The notes under the pieces: generated by a model
Told to the model about the DNA's origin: nothing
What the model saw: the letters and a program-made list of their open reading frames with translations, nothing else
Database searches by the model: none
Shown here: positions 53,523 to 63,137 of the stretch, one piece after another
Numbering within the stretch: the first letter of the stretch is position 1
Layout: every line of letters begins with the position of its first letter
Program-made: the position numbers and the translations under genes
NCBI GenBank assembly: GCA_964602515.1
Contig: CAZRRJ010000001.1
Span: 496,001 to 560,000 of the forward strand
Length of the DNA stretch: 64,000 bases
Source: Carboxylicivirga sp964602515
GTDB taxonomy: Bacteria; Bacteroidota; Bacteroidia; Bacteroidales; Marinilabiliaceae
Direction: 5' to 3'

Positions 53523-54929
53523 CTATACAGCAGGTATAACATACAACTGGCCGTGTAAAAAGCGTACCACCTTAATTTTAGTACCTTTCTCAATATATCC
53601 TACCTCGGCTACCGCATCGTATTGTTCATCTTCAATCGTTATTTTACCCGATGGGCGAAGCGTGGTAAATGCAAAACCTTCTTCACCAACCAGCTCCTGC
53701 AAGGTTGCCTCTACTCCAATATAACCCATTTCAATATTTTCCTCTGTTAATAAAGCAATTTTTGTTCCAAAGCTATTGGATGACAATAGTTTTTTGCTGA
53801 GGTAAATAATCGCTAATAAAGAACCGAATATACCGGATAGTACAATACCTAATGCTTCTAATAATTTGCTAAACCCAACTCCATCAAAATTAAATAAGTC
53901 ATTGTCTAGTAAGCTAAGTGTTAAACCTCCCACAACCAATACGATTCCGGATACCCCAGCAACACCAAAGCCTGGTATCACAAATACTTCTAGCCCTATT
54001 AATGCTAGCCCTATAATGAAGATAATAATTTCCCAATTATCGGCTAATCCATCAATATAGAGTGGTGAGAAATATAAAACTGCAGCAATGGCAGCAGCCA
54101 GTAATGGAAATCCAACTCCGGGCGTTTGCAATTCAAAGTATATCCCTCCCATTATCACTAATATTAGCACACCTTGTAGTATCGGACTGGTTAATAAGCC
54201 TTTTAATCCATCGTAAAATGAAGGTTTGAAAGTATGAATTTCGTAATCGTATATTTTCAAGTGTTTTAATACATCATCAATGTTATTGGCTTGTCCTTCG
54301 CAAAACCCTTTTTCAATGGCTTCCAAAGTTGTGAATGTTAATATCTTACCTGTGTCAATAACATTTTCGATATAAATACTTTCATCAACCATAGCTTCTG
54401 CAATATGTGGATCTCGACGCCATACATAGGTGGTGTCTTTACCTGTTACAATAGTGTCTTTACCATGAGATTCGGCTGTGGCACGAATGGTAGATCGCAT
54501 GTATGACTGGTATTTATCAGGCATTTTCTCACCACTTTGGTTAACCACTGTTGCAGCTCCTATATTGGCACCAGGGCGCATATAGATACTATCACATGCA
54601 ATAGAAATAAGTGCTCCGGCAGAGGCAGCATTATTATCAATAAATACATGAACTGGTATTGGACTATTCAGAATCTTTGTGCGTATAGAATCAGCAAATA
54701 CAACTTGTCCCCCATAAGTATTCATGTGCAAAAGGATTACATCTGCATTCATTTTTTCTGCTTCAGCAAAAGCTTCCTGAGTATGAATCCATGATGTACT
54801 TCCAATTTCACGAAATATTTTATAGGTGTAAACTTGTTTTGTTTTTATGCTATCAGACTCTTGGGCTTTAAGTGAATTATATGATGTAAAAATTATTAAT
54901 ATACTTATAATCAGTTGTTGCGTCTTCAT
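53523..54929 (-). CDS. NfeD-family membrane serine protease (long form)
   Basis: A 468-residue protein: signal peptide, a ClpP-like serine protease domain (HTQEAFAEAEKMNAD, LLHMNTYGGQV, FIDNNAASAGALISIA with the catalytic Ser, GANIGAATVV), about four to five membrane helices (GVLILVIMGGIYFELQTPGVG, IIIFIIGLALIGLEVFV, VSGIVLVVGGLTLSL) and a C-terminal OB-fold (GYIGVEATLQEL, VRFLHGQLYVIPA). Long NfeD proteins cleave stomatin-like partners in archaea. No stomatin gene is adjacent here. Confidence 0.92.
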   Translation of the reverse strand: MKTQQLIISILIIFTSYNSLKAQESDSIKTKQVYTYKIFREIGSTSWIHTQEAFAEAEKMNADVILLHMNTYGGQVVFADSIRTKILNSPIPVHVFIDNNAASAGALISIACDSIYMRPGANIGAATVVNQSGEKMPDKYQSYMRSTIRATAESHGKDTIVTGKDTTYVWRRDPHIAEAMVDESIYIENVIDTGKILTFTTLEAIEKGFCEGQANNIDDVLKHLKIYDYEIHTFKPSFYDGLKGLLTSPILQGVLILVIMGGIYFELQTPGVGFPLLAAAIAAVLYFSPLYIDGLADNWEIIIFIIGLALIGLEVFVIPGFGVAGVSGIVLVVGGLTLSLLDNDLFNFDGVGFSKLLEALGIVLSGIFGSLLAIIYLSKKLLSSNSFGTKIALLTEENIEMGYIGVEATLQELVGEEGFAFTTLRPSGKITIEDEQYDAVAEVGYIEKGTKIKVVRFLHGQLYVIPAV

Positions 54930-55321
54930 GATATAATTTAGTTTTATTAGATTTCTTAAAAATAGGAAAAAAGAATTAGTAATTAAGACTTATTCGATAC
55001 CATGGCGAAAACAATTAGTATAATAATCGCTAATCATACCGGAGCCTGTATAAAGGCATTACAGACTTGAACCAACAAATGAGAAAGCATCTTTTTTATG
55101 CACCTTGTTCATGGCTTTAGCCTGCATTTGTTCATCATTATTCCACTTATTTACTACGGTTTTATGAATTGTAAATAGGCATTGCCATTTTTTTATGTTG
55201 CTATTATTTTTGACTATTATGAATGATTTCCTTGTTCTTCATTAATACTTCAACTTTGTAAGAAATTCTTGGGGCATTAAAAATTATTGATTTTACATTT
55301 AATTTAAGATGGTAGATCAGC
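54930..55321. other. Gap upstream of nfeD, possible short remnant
   Basis: 392 bases. On the minus strand one frame of about 59 codons reads SFIIVKNNSNIKKW..., later KWNNDEQMQAKAMNKV and HKKDAFSFVGSSL before a TAA near 55067, without an upstream ATG; it may be a gene remnant or chance. Nothing else recognised. Confidence 0.3.
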
Positions 55322-55534
55322 TTAAACCTGACTGAAAGGCATCAAGGTTATAAATTCAAAGAGTTTATCATCACCATGTATGGGTATTCCCGATTCTTTA
55401 TCATGGTACTCAGCTATGAAGTCAGAGTTTTTAACCCAATCACAAGGTTTTTCATGTTTTAAAAAAAAAATTACACATTGATCGTTAGTTGTTAAAAATA
55501 CTCCTGAAATATAGTGTTTTGTAGTATTCCTCAT
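55322..55534 (-). CDS. Small hypothetical protein
   Basis: A 70-residue frame with ATG at 55534 (MRNTTKHYISGVFLTT, DWVKNSDFIAEYHDKESGIP, LFEFITLMPFSQV). No family, signal peptide or membrane segment recognised. It has mixed composition like a real protein, but there is no clear promoter or ribosome-binding site, so it is uncertain. Confidence 0.4.
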   Translation of the reverse strand: MRNTTKHYISGVFLTTNDQCVIFFLKHEKPCDWVKNSDFIAEYHDKESGIPIHGDDKLFEFITLMPFSQV

Positions 55535-55690
55535 CTAAGAATAATCACTGATTATTTAAATTAAAATCAAATAAGTAATTAATTACAAAATAGTTGTAAC
55601 TTTTTATGTGCATATTGAGTTATAAGCATTATTAATTTGCTATCGAGTTTATTAGTAACCCAATTTTGGATATGTAATAGATTAAAATTT

Positions 55691-56194
55691 ATGAAATTCA
55701 AATTAATTGCTACACTTATTTGTTGGTTGTTAGTTCAGGTTATTTACTGCCAGGTGGTTGATGATTCTGATCTTGCATTGTCTTTCGAAAACAGAAACGT
55801 AATCTATACGGAAGCGTTTATCATTAATCCTTCCAAATATGATTTTGGTTATCCTTCTATTAATTATGAGCGTTACTCTTGTTGTATACCTGGCTTATCA
55901 ATGAAAGTTGGTTTTTCATCTGATTTTAATTCTCATTTAGCTGTTCCTTTTTCGATCAATTACTTAACGCATTTAAAAAGTAAGCACCATATTGAGGTTG
56001 GTATGGGAGCAATCTTAACTTATCAAGAGAATAAAGATGAATATTATAATGCTATTAATGCTTTTGCAATTTTTTTACCATTAATGTACAGATTCCAACA
56101 ACAAAAAGGCATTTTTTACAGGGCAGGAATAAACTCCTGTTTTGGCAAATCATATTTATTGATTCCATCCTTAAGTATGGGAATTAAATTTTAA
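55691..56194 (+). CDS. Predicted small outer-membrane beta-barrel protein
   Basis: A 167-residue protein with signal peptide (MKFKLIATLICWLLVQVIYC); the ATG at 55691 is chosen since it begins that signal. The mature part alternates amphipathic strands (YDFGYPSINYERYS, GLSMKVGFSSDFN, HHIEVGMGAILTYQE, GIFYRAGINSCFG) and ends with aromatic Phe (SLSMGIKF), as outer-membrane barrels do. Probably an 8-strand porin-like fold. Function unknown. Convergent with the M48 lipoprotein gene. Confidence 0.65.
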   Translation: MKFKLIATLICWLLVQVIYCQVVDDSDLALSFENRNVIYTEAFIINPSKYDFGYPSINYERYSCCIPGLSMKVGFSSDFNSHLAVPFSINYLTHLKSKHHIEVGMGAILTYQENKDEYYNAINAFAIFLPLMYRFQQQKGIFYRAGINSCFGKSYLLIPSLSMGIKF

Positions 56195-56196
56195 AA

Positions 56197-56224
56197 AAAG
56201 CGCCAACCTTCCGGGTGACGCTTT
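56197..56224. terminator. Terminator between the barrel protein and M48 lipoprotein genes
   Basis: AAAGCG (56197-56202) and CGCTTT (56219-56224) pair, with an inner ACC/GGT; A and T runs flank it on both sides. Confidence 0.65.
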
Positions 56225-56237
56225 AAGTTTATTAAAA

Positions 56238-57056
56238 TCATTTTTTGTAGTATTTTAATGCTTCGGGCATATATGCTTTAAGGTTGCTAATACGTGTTGC
56301 TTCTGCCGGGTGTGTACTTAAAAATTCTGGTGGTTTTTGTCCTCCACTTGCACCTCCTGCCATTCGCTCCCAAAAAGGTACAGCAGCTTCAGGATTATAG
56401 CCTGCCATGGCCATAAAGATTAAGCCCATTTCATCAGCTTCAATTTCGTGTGTACGTGAGTATGGAAGCATAAATCCTACCTGTGAACCTACTCCAAAAG
56501 CAGCCATATACATGGCTTTTGTTTCTTCCGGTTTCTCAGCCAAGGCAACTGATAGAGCCGTAGTACCTATCTGTACTCCCATTTGATGACTCATACGCTC
56601 ATTACCATGTTTAGCCACAGCATGGGCAATTTCGTGCCCCATAACCACAGCCAGGCCTTCTTCTGTTTGAGTAAATGGAAGTATACCGGTGTAGAACACA
56701 ACCTTGCCACCTGGCATACACCATGCATTAGGGGTTTGGTCATCTACTAAATTAAACTCCCATTCAAAGCCTTTGATATGGTCGGCATAACCATTGTCAT
56801 TCATATATTTCTCCACAGCTGCTGCAATACGTTTTCCACAGCGCTTTACCATTTCGGTTTGTTCCTTGTTAGTTGAAAGCTTATTTTCTTTCAAGAACTG
56901 ATCATACTGACTAAAGCTCATGGCCATTATTTCAGAACCCGATACCAGGTTAAGCTGCTTACGACCGGTAATGGGGACTGTAGCACAGCCTGCCAATACA
57001 CTTGCAATAATTACAAGGCTTACCAGAGCACGCCAATGTTTTGTTACATACTTCAT
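56238..57056 (-). CDS. M48-family periplasmic metallopeptidase lipoprotein
   Basis: A 272-residue protein with lipobox VLAGC and the M48 zinc site HEIAHAVAKHGNE, followed by HEIEADEMGLIFMAMAGYNP (third ligand) and LSTHPAEATRI. NAWCMPGGKVVFYTGIL is a family motif. It resembles LoiP/BepA-type proteases that check outer-membrane proteins. It is a second M48 enzyme in the window, distinct from the integral-membrane Ste24 type at 26305. Confidence 0.92.
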   Translation of the reverse strand: MKYVTKHWRALVSLVIIASVLAGCATVPITGRKQLNLVSGSEIMAMSFSQYDQFLKENKLSTNKEQTEMVKRCGKRIAAAVEKYMNDNGYADHIKGFEWEFNLVDDQTPNAWCMPGGKVVFYTGILPFTQTEEGLAVVMGHEIAHAVAKHGNERMSHQMGVQIGTTALSVALAEKPEETKAMYMAAFGVGSQVGFMLPYSRTHEIEADEMGLIFMAMAGYNPEAAVPFWERMAGGASGGQKPPEFLSTHPAEATRISNLKAYMPEALKYYKK

Positions 57057-57133
57057 ATTCAGATTAATTTAGATTTATTATTTAAGAACAAGCTTCATTT
57101 TACAAAATTAATGTGTTACATCGAAACTATTTC

Positions 57134-57141
57134 TATTTTTG
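57134..57141 (+). promoter_or_regulatory. -7 box of the EamA transporter gene
   Basis: TATTTTTG matches TAnnTTTG, 34 bases before the ATG at 57176. Confidence 0.5.
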
Positions 57142-57175
57142 CCCATACAATTGCACTGTTTTTATCAATTATAGA

Positions 57176-58069
57176 ATGAATGCTCTAATAAAGAATCACT
57201 TAAAACTACACTTTGTTGTGTTATTATATGGCTTTACAGCTATTTTGGGTAAGTTAATTACTTTGCCTGCACTACAAATAGTTTGGTACCGTATGTTTAT
57301 AGCATTTATGGTTCTTGGTGGTTTTATTTGGATTAGAAAAATACCAATTAATGTTGGTGTAAAGAATATCCTGAAAATTATGAGTGTTGGTTTAGTAGTT
57401 GCCTTTCACTGGATCACCTTTTTTCATGCTGTTAAAATATCAAATGTGTCTGTTACCCTTGGGTGTCTAGCATCAACAACTTTGTTCGCAAGCTTTCTTG
57501 AGCCTGTTGTTTTTCGAAAAAAAATTAAATGGCTGGAAGTTTTTATAGGTTTGTTAATTATTGGTGGGCTATACCTGATTTTTCAATTTGAATTGAACTA
57601 TTGGCAAGGCATTGTAACTGCACTCATTTCGGCTTTTCTAGCAGGCTTATTTACTGTTTTAAATAAACTATTTATAGATGAGCATCATCCGGTAATCATT
57701 AGCTTTTATGAGATGGTTAGTGGTTTTATCAGCATTAGTATTTTCCTGTTTATTATAGATGTATTGCCTGATAATTTACTGACACCACCAATAATAGATG
57801 TTGTTTATATTCTTATTTTAGGCGTAGTTTGTACAGCTTATGCATTTGTAGTAGTCGTTGATGTAATGAAAGTGTTATCGGCTTACACGGTTGTTTTAGC
57901 CATTAATATGGAACCTGTTTATGGTATCCTTCTTGCATGGTTTATATTTGGCTGGAGCGAATTTATGTCTGGTGGCTTTTATATTGGTACAATTATTATT
58001 TTGCTTGCGGTTTTTATTTACCCAATTATGGTTAAGATATTGCAAAAGAGAATAACCTTAAAAAATTAA
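57176..58069 (+). CDS. EamA-family (DMT) transporter
   Basis: A 297-residue inner-membrane protein with about ten helices in two EamA repeats (FVVLLYGFTAILGKLITLP, VGLVVAFHWITFFHAVKISN, GIVTALISAFLAGLFTVLNK, LILGVVCTAYAFVVVV, VVLAINMEPVYGILLAWFIF). The ATG at 57176 starts the usual N-terminus; an upstream in-frame start would cover the promoter. DMT carriers move amino acids or small metabolites; the substrate is not known. Confidence 0.9.
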   Translation: MNALIKNHLKLHFVVLLYGFTAILGKLITLPALQIVWYRMFIAFMVLGGFIWIRKIPINVGVKNILKIMSVGLVVAFHWITFFHAVKISNVSVTLGCLASTTLFASFLEPVVFRKKIKWLEVFIGLLIIGGLYLIFQFELNYWQGIVTALISAFLAGLFTVLNKLFIDEHHPVIISFYEMVSGFISISIFLFIIDVLPDNLLTPPIIDVVYILILGVVCTAYAFVVVVDVMKVLSAYTVVLAINMEPVYGILLAWFIFGWSEFMSGGFYIGTIIILLAVFIYPIMVKILQKRITLKN

Positions 58070-58080
58070 CTGTTTCCGAA

Positions 58081-59172
58081 TTATAATCTGAGATTAAGAA
58101 GGTAGTTACGAACTTTTAAACTGGTTTTCAGGAGATTTTTTTTAGCTTGTAAATAAAGCTCATCCTCTGACAATGCTTTATCTGTAGTTGCAAATACAGC
58201 ATTAAAGCCTGCAGGTTGTGATTTTACCATTCCACCAATACCAATCACTTTTTTACCAGCTTGTTTTCCCATTAGAGCAATCTGACCGGGGCCCTTGCCC
58301 ATTTCTGTTTGATCATCAATACGCCCTTCGCCAGTAATAACAACATCAGCCCATTTAATAGCAGTTTTATAGTCCAGTAGTTCATTAAAGAAATTAAATC
58401 CATCAATTAGGCGGGTTTGCTTGTTAAAAACGATAAAAGGTAAGGCTGCACCTCCAGCCGCACCAAGTCCTTTTAGCGATTTTAGATCAACAGTTGTGTA
58501 GTTTTGTAAGTAAATTAACCATCTTTCCATTGCTCTTTCAATCTCGATTATGCACCTGTTATTAGCTCCTTTTTGTGGGCCAAAAACTTGAGCAGCACCA
58601 TGTTCACCTATAATGGTATTACTAACATCTGTAACTATATTAAACGCAACATTCTGTATTAAGAGTTCAAATTCAGGTAATTTTATATAATCATCAGACA
58701 ATAAGGGGTTTGTTTGTTTAAATTGCGCTCCACATATGCCTTGAATTAAACCAAGACCTCCATCAATAGTTGCGCTACCCCCAAGGAAGAGTACAATCAA
58801 TTTACATTGCTTAGCTATAGCATCTGCAATTAATTGTCCTGTTCCATAAGTATTAGTAATTCGGGGGTTTCGTTCTGTTTCTTTGAGTAAGTTCAATCCA
58901 CCCGCATTAGCTATATCTATATAAGCAGTGTCATCGATTTGTAAATAAAAGGCATTAACAAGAGTCCCCAATGGATTTAATGTCATTAAATTAACCTGAG
59001 AGCAAGAAACTTGTGTTTTAATTATTTCAATAGAGCCTTCTCCTCCATCTGCTAATGGAATTAAACGACAATTGATCTGCATGTCTTTATCATAAACAGA
59101 AGCAATTATTTTTGCTGCTTCAATAGCACTAATGCTACCTTTAAACGAATCAGGACAAATAAGAATATTCAT
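58081..59172 (-). CDS. Glycerate 2-kinase (GlxK/GarK type)
   Basis: A 363-residue kinase that phosphorylates glycerate to 2-phosphoglycerate. Motifs: ILICPDSFKGSISAIEAA, IPLADGGEGSIEII, TYGTGQLIADAI, LFLGGSATIDGGLGLIQ, GAAGGAALPF and DVVITGEGRIDDQTEMGKGP. It starts 3 bases after the LRR gene on the same strand, an odd pairing that suggests shared transcription without an obvious shared role. Confidence 0.95.
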   Translation of the reverse strand: MNILICPDSFKGSISAIEAAKIIASVYDKDMQINCRLIPLADGGEGSIEIIKTQVSCSQVNLMTLNPLGTLVNAFYLQIDDTAYIDIANAGGLNLLKETERNPRITNTYGTGQLIADAIAKQCKLIVLFLGGSATIDGGLGLIQGICGAQFKQTNPLLSDDYIKLPEFELLIQNVAFNIVTDVSNTIIGEHGAAQVFGPQKGANNRCIIEIERAMERWLIYLQNYTTVDLKSLKGLGAAGGAALPFIVFNKQTRLIDGFNFFNELLDYKTAIKWADVVITGEGRIDDQTEMGKGPGQIALMGKQAGKKVIGIGGMVKSQPAGFNAVFATTDKALSEDELYLQAKKNLLKTSLKVRNYLLNLRL

Positions 59173-59175
59173 GAT

Positions 59176-62100
59176 TTACCAAACAGCTTTGATATGTGTT
59201 TCAGGAAAAAAAGGATTTTCGATAAATGCTGAGTAATCGCGGTAATAATCACTCTTTAACCCTATATAATGTTTATCTGTATTTAATAATTGTCCAGATT
59301 TGAACCACTTGATAGTATTTGTCTTATCTAGTACATCGTTTACATATATTGCACCTATTCCTGTATCAAATGCTAACTTATATGTCACATTTTGTTCTCC
59401 GGTAATTAGTTTACCTACCTTCTTAGGCAAACTGTATAAAAGAGGTGTTAATTGTTCAAACTTTAATTTGTTCATTGATAAATCAAGAGTATCTAATAAG
59501 ACACACTCTGTTAGGTCTAATATTATCTGTTCCAGATGATTATTGCTAAGTTTTAAATGTTTTAGTTTAGGAAGATGGGTATTTAATAAAATTGAATCGA
59601 GCCTATTATAACTTACATTAATTTGCTTAAGCAATGACGTATCACCAAAAGTTGGATTAAAGAATTTTAAATGATTATGACTAATATTAAGGCTATTTAA
59701 TAGATTTAATTGTGATAAATCCACATTAAATTCTCTCAATAAGTTTTGCGATAAGTTAATTACTTCAATTTGGTCAGTTAATAAATTATCTGCCATAAAA
59801 CCTGCTACCTTATTATTTGACAGATTGATGCTTTTGAGTTTGGAAAAAGCTCTAAATCCTGTAGGAATATAACCTCGTAAATGATTCTCAGGTAAAGATA
59901 TTTCAATAACATTACCATCTTGGTCAAAAGTAATGCCATATAAGCTGCTAAACGATCGTGGTATTTTTTTACCTCTTTTTATTTGATTCCAACCATCATT
60001 ACTATACCATCTATCTCCCTGTGTTTCAGCAAACAATTGGTGTAGGGCAGCAACCTGCTCTTTGGGTACTACCGTATTAAGGTATGCTTTATAACTGTAT
60101 ATTAATCCGGGCAGATCCGGATGACTAATATTACACTCAATCAAACCTTTGTATTTGCTGTTTATAACGAATTGATTAGAACCTCTTTTGACAAGTTTTC
60201 CATTAAAGAACCAATCAATTTCTAATTGATCAATACGTGCAATTAAAGAATAGACGCTTTGGTTTGAATTAACTTTTTGCCATTTAAGTAAACCTGGAGA
60301 ATATTGATTTTTATAAGTAAATGCTTTAGTGTTTTGCCCATATAGTCGACGTGTGTTAATCAAAAAATCTGGAGACAGATGATTATCGTGCAAAGTGAGT
60401 GTATCAATCTCAATACCAGATGCTAGACTTAACTTTAAATCATTAAGCAGATTATTGTGCAGCAAAATTTTGTTTAAATATGGGCTCCACTCAGTATTCA
60501 GTGTCAGAGTACGAATTTTGTTATTACTAATATTAACCTCTTTTAAAAGCGAACAACCTTTAAAATCAAAATACGCTTGTTCTATATTGTTATTAGCAGC
60601 ATTGAGCGATTCAAAAAACCAGCATTCATTGAGGTCAATTTTTAATAAAGCGATGTTATTATTCGAAAAGTTTAAACATTTAAGGTTGAAGCTATTGGAT
60701 AAATTTGCAACAAAGAAGAACAATTCATTATTGGATAGGTCAATTTCATTAAGATAAAACAAGTCATCAAACTCAATATCAAATTGGACAAGTTTATTGT
60801 GTTGCAATAACAAACTTTCAATATTAAAACACAGGCTAAGATTATTATCTAGATAACTAATCTGGTTATGGCTTAGATTTAGATATCTTAATTCAAGCAT
60901 TTCCTGAAAAGAGAATGAAATTCTTTGTAATTGGTTATTTGATAAATTCAAATGCTTTAATTTTTTCATCTTACCTATTGAAGTACTGATGTACTCCAGT
61001 TTGTTATTGCTTAAATCAAGGGTATGCAGGAATTTACAACTGTCCAGATTATGTGTAAATTGCTTAAAGTCATTATTATCCAAGATAAGATGCCGCAGTC
61101 TGGGACAATAATTCAGCTTGCTTTCAATTCTATTTATATAGTTTTCACCTAAATTAAGGTAAACCAATTGTTCATTATTCCTAAGATTGTAGTTAAATCT
61201 TGATATGAAATTTCCCCTCAAATTTAGCTCTCTCAATTGAGGGAAAAGATAAAAGTTAATGTTAGGGTGGCTTAGTTTATTATAGCTTAAATCCAGCACT
61301 TTAGTCCGAAATCCATTCACTTTTAAATCAGAAAATTTACTTAGTAAATTATGAGACAGATGTAATTCCTCAAGTTTATGATTAGCCCTTAAATCTAATT
61401 TAAATGTGTCAAGTTGATTATGTGATAAATTAAGTACTTTAAGTTCTCTGCAATTAAAAAGTTTAATATTGACACTACTTAATTGATTATGGTTAAGCGA
61501 CAATACTTCCAAACGGTGTTGATTTAAAAAGTCAATATCAAAAACCTCAAGTTGATTATTTGATAAATCAAGCTCTTTAATGCCAGGACAATGAAAAAGT
61601 TTAGCATCAAATGTCCTAATTTGATTACCATTTAGCTTAAGGGTCTCAAGTTTCCAGTTACGCTTAAAATCAAGTTTTAAATCTGAAATATTATTATTAC
61701 TTAAATTTAAATACTTTAAGTTGGGGCACATGGCCAATTCGAAATTAAAACTGGTTAATTGATTATTTGATATATCAACATCAATAAGTGACGGACATTT
61801 GTCTAATTGGGCACTAAACTCATATAATTTATTGTTACCCAATACCAGAATTTCTAAATGTTTATGGTTTGTCAACTGTTGGTTGAAAACAGACAGACGA
61901 TTTTGTCCTAAGAAGAGCTTATTCAGCTTGTTATTAAACCTTAAGCTAGGAGCGAAAAATTCAAGGTTGTTGTTGCTTAAATTTAGTATTTCAAGATTGC
62001 GACAAGCATTAATATTAGTATCAAATTTATATAGATTATTACCCCATAAATCCAATTCTACTAAAAACTTACATCTACTTAAGTCAAGTTTTAGATCAGT

Positions 62101-63072
62101 TATACGATTTGAATTTAATAATAACCTTATAAGCTTAGGGTTATAGCTAAACTGCCCGTTAAATTTAGTTAATTCATTAAATGATAAATCAAGAACATGT
62201 AATTCTGAGCAACCTTTTAGAGAAGAGGTAAAACTCTCAAGTTTGTTTGTTGCTAGGTATAACCCTGTTAGTTGTTTACAAACTGAAAGATCATAATTAA
62301 AGCTGGTTAAGTTATTGTTACTTAAAGCTAATCGTTGTAAGGATTGGCAATTAGAGAGTTTTGGATTAAAGTTTACTAAGTTATTATTCGATAAGTTTAA
62401 CTCTCGCAAAAGACGTAAATTACTGAAATCAGCATTAAATGTATCAAGTTGATTATGATCTATAAATAATGTATGTAATTGATTATCTTTACCTATAAGA
62501 GGTTCAAAGCGTTGTATGTAATTGTAACTTAACAAGAGCACTTCCAGTTGTTTTAATTTTCGCAAGTCAATATTAATAGCTGCCAATTCATTTTTGATTG
62601 CATTAATACGACGTATTTTATTATTTGAGGCAAAGTTCAGATCAATAGAACTTAAACGATTACCTGATATCTCCAGCTCTTCAAGTTGACTTAATACTTC
62701 AATATTTACATCAATATTTGAAAGAAGATTTTCACTTAAGTTTAATACTTTTATTCTGTTATTGTTGTTAAAGTTTATATTACATACTTGAAGGCCATTG
62801 TTAGAAAAGTCTACTTGCTCTAGATGTGGCAAAAAAGATAAATCTGCCATCAGTGTATCAGCATTTATAATACCTTTTGCCTGTATTTTGATAATTTGTC
62901 CTTGAAGGTTGAGAAACACGTGTTTAGCATCAGGTACCCCATCCTCGTCCTGATCCAGCTCTGGAATTAAACTCAATAGCTTACGGAACTGGTTATTACT
63001 TGATTGGGCATATGTATAATGTCCATTAAGTATAAGATAAAGAAAAATAATTTTTATGAATTGTTTAGCCAT
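59176..63072 (-). CDS. Giant secreted leucine-rich-repeat protein
   Basis: A 1298-residue protein with signal peptide (cut after YTYAQ) and an Asp-rich segment (DQDEDGVPDAKH). Residues ~75-890 are about 33 LRR units of ~24 residues, of the form CxxLxxLxLSNNxLxxFxxxL (e.g. LNLSNNNLEFFAPSL, LDLSNNQLEVFDI). A non-repeat part (~890-1010) precedes a plant-like LRR cap (LHQLFAETQGDRWYSNDGWN, HLRGYIPTGF) and about seven more units; the last ~60 residues are non-LRR. No type IX sorting domain is evident at the C-terminus. Likely a surface or periplasmic adhesin or binding protein. The upstream neighbour is a glutaminyl cyclotransferase. Confidence 0.88.
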   Translation of the reverse strand: MAKQFIKIIFLYLILNGHYTYAQSSNNQFRKLLSLIPELDQDEDGVPDAKHVFLNLQGQIIKIQAKGIINADTLMADLSFLPHLEQVDFSNNGLQVCNINFNNNNRIKVLNLSENLLSNIDVNIEVLSQLEELEISGNRLSSIDLNFASNNKIRRINAIKNELAAINIDLRKLKQLEVLLLSYNYIQRFEPLIGKDNQLHTLFIDHNQLDTFNADFSNLRLLRELNLSNNNLVNFNPKLSNCQSLQRLALSNNNLTSFNYDLSVCKQLTGLYLATNKLESFTSSLKGCSELHVLDLSFNELTKFNGQFSYNPKLIRLLLNSNRITDLKLDLSRCKFLVELDLWGNNLYKFDTNINACRNLEILNLSNNNLEFFAPSLRFNNKLNKLFLGQNRLSVFNQQLTNHKHLEILVLGNNKLYEFSAQLDKCPSLIDVDISNNQLTSFNFELAMCPNLKYLNLSNNNISDLKLDFKRNWKLETLKLNGNQIRTFDAKLFHCPGIKELDLSNNQLEVFDIDFLNQHRLEVLSLNHNQLSSVNIKLFNCRELKVLNLSHNQLDTFKLDLRANHKLEELHLSHNLLSKFSDLKVNGFRTKVLDLSYNKLSHPNINFYLFPQLRELNLRGNFISRFNYNLRNNEQLVYLNLGENYINRIESKLNYCPRLRHLILDNNDFKQFTHNLDSCKFLHTLDLSNNKLEYISTSIGKMKKLKHLNLSNNQLQRISFSFQEMLELRYLNLSHNQISYLDNNLSLCFNIESLLLQHNKLVQFDIEFDDLFYLNEIDLSNNELFFFVANLSNSFNLKCLNFSNNNIALLKIDLNECWFFESLNAANNNIEQAYFDFKGCSLLKEVNISNNKIRTLTLNTEWSPYLNKILLHNNLLNDLKLSLASGIEIDTLTLHDNHLSPDFLINTRRLYGQNTKAFTYKNQYSPGLLKWQKVNSNQSVYSLIARIDQLEIDWFFNGKLVKRGSNQFVINSKYKGLIECNISHPDLPGLIYSYKAYLNTVVPKEQVAALHQLFAETQGDRWYSNDGWNQIKRGKKIPRSFSSLYGITFDQDGNVIEISLPENHLRGYIPTGFRAFSKLKSINLSNNKVAGFMADNLLTDQIEVINLSQNLLREFNVDLSQLNLLNSLNISHNHLKFFNPTFGDTSLLKQINVSYNRLDSILLNTHLPKLKHLKLSNNHLEQIILDLTECVLLDTLDLSMNKLKFEQLTPLLYSLPKKVGKLITGEQNVTYKLAFDTGIGAIYVNDVLDKTNTIKWFKSGQLLNTDKHYIGLKSDYYRDYSAFIENPFFPETHIKAVW

Positions 63073-63137
63073 TAATTGCTATATAATATGCTCGGTTTTT
63101 AGTGTTAATATTTGTTAACAAACATAGCTGAATTATT

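Noticed and set aside
57113..57175. Longer N-terminus for the EamA transporter
   Set aside because: It would include the TATTTTTG -7 box; the internal ATG at 57176 gives the usual DMT start.
59176..63072. 72-base periodic repeats that could be taken for a tandem or CRISPR-like array
   Set aside because: The period comes from the 24-residue LRR code; there are no identical repeats with spacers.
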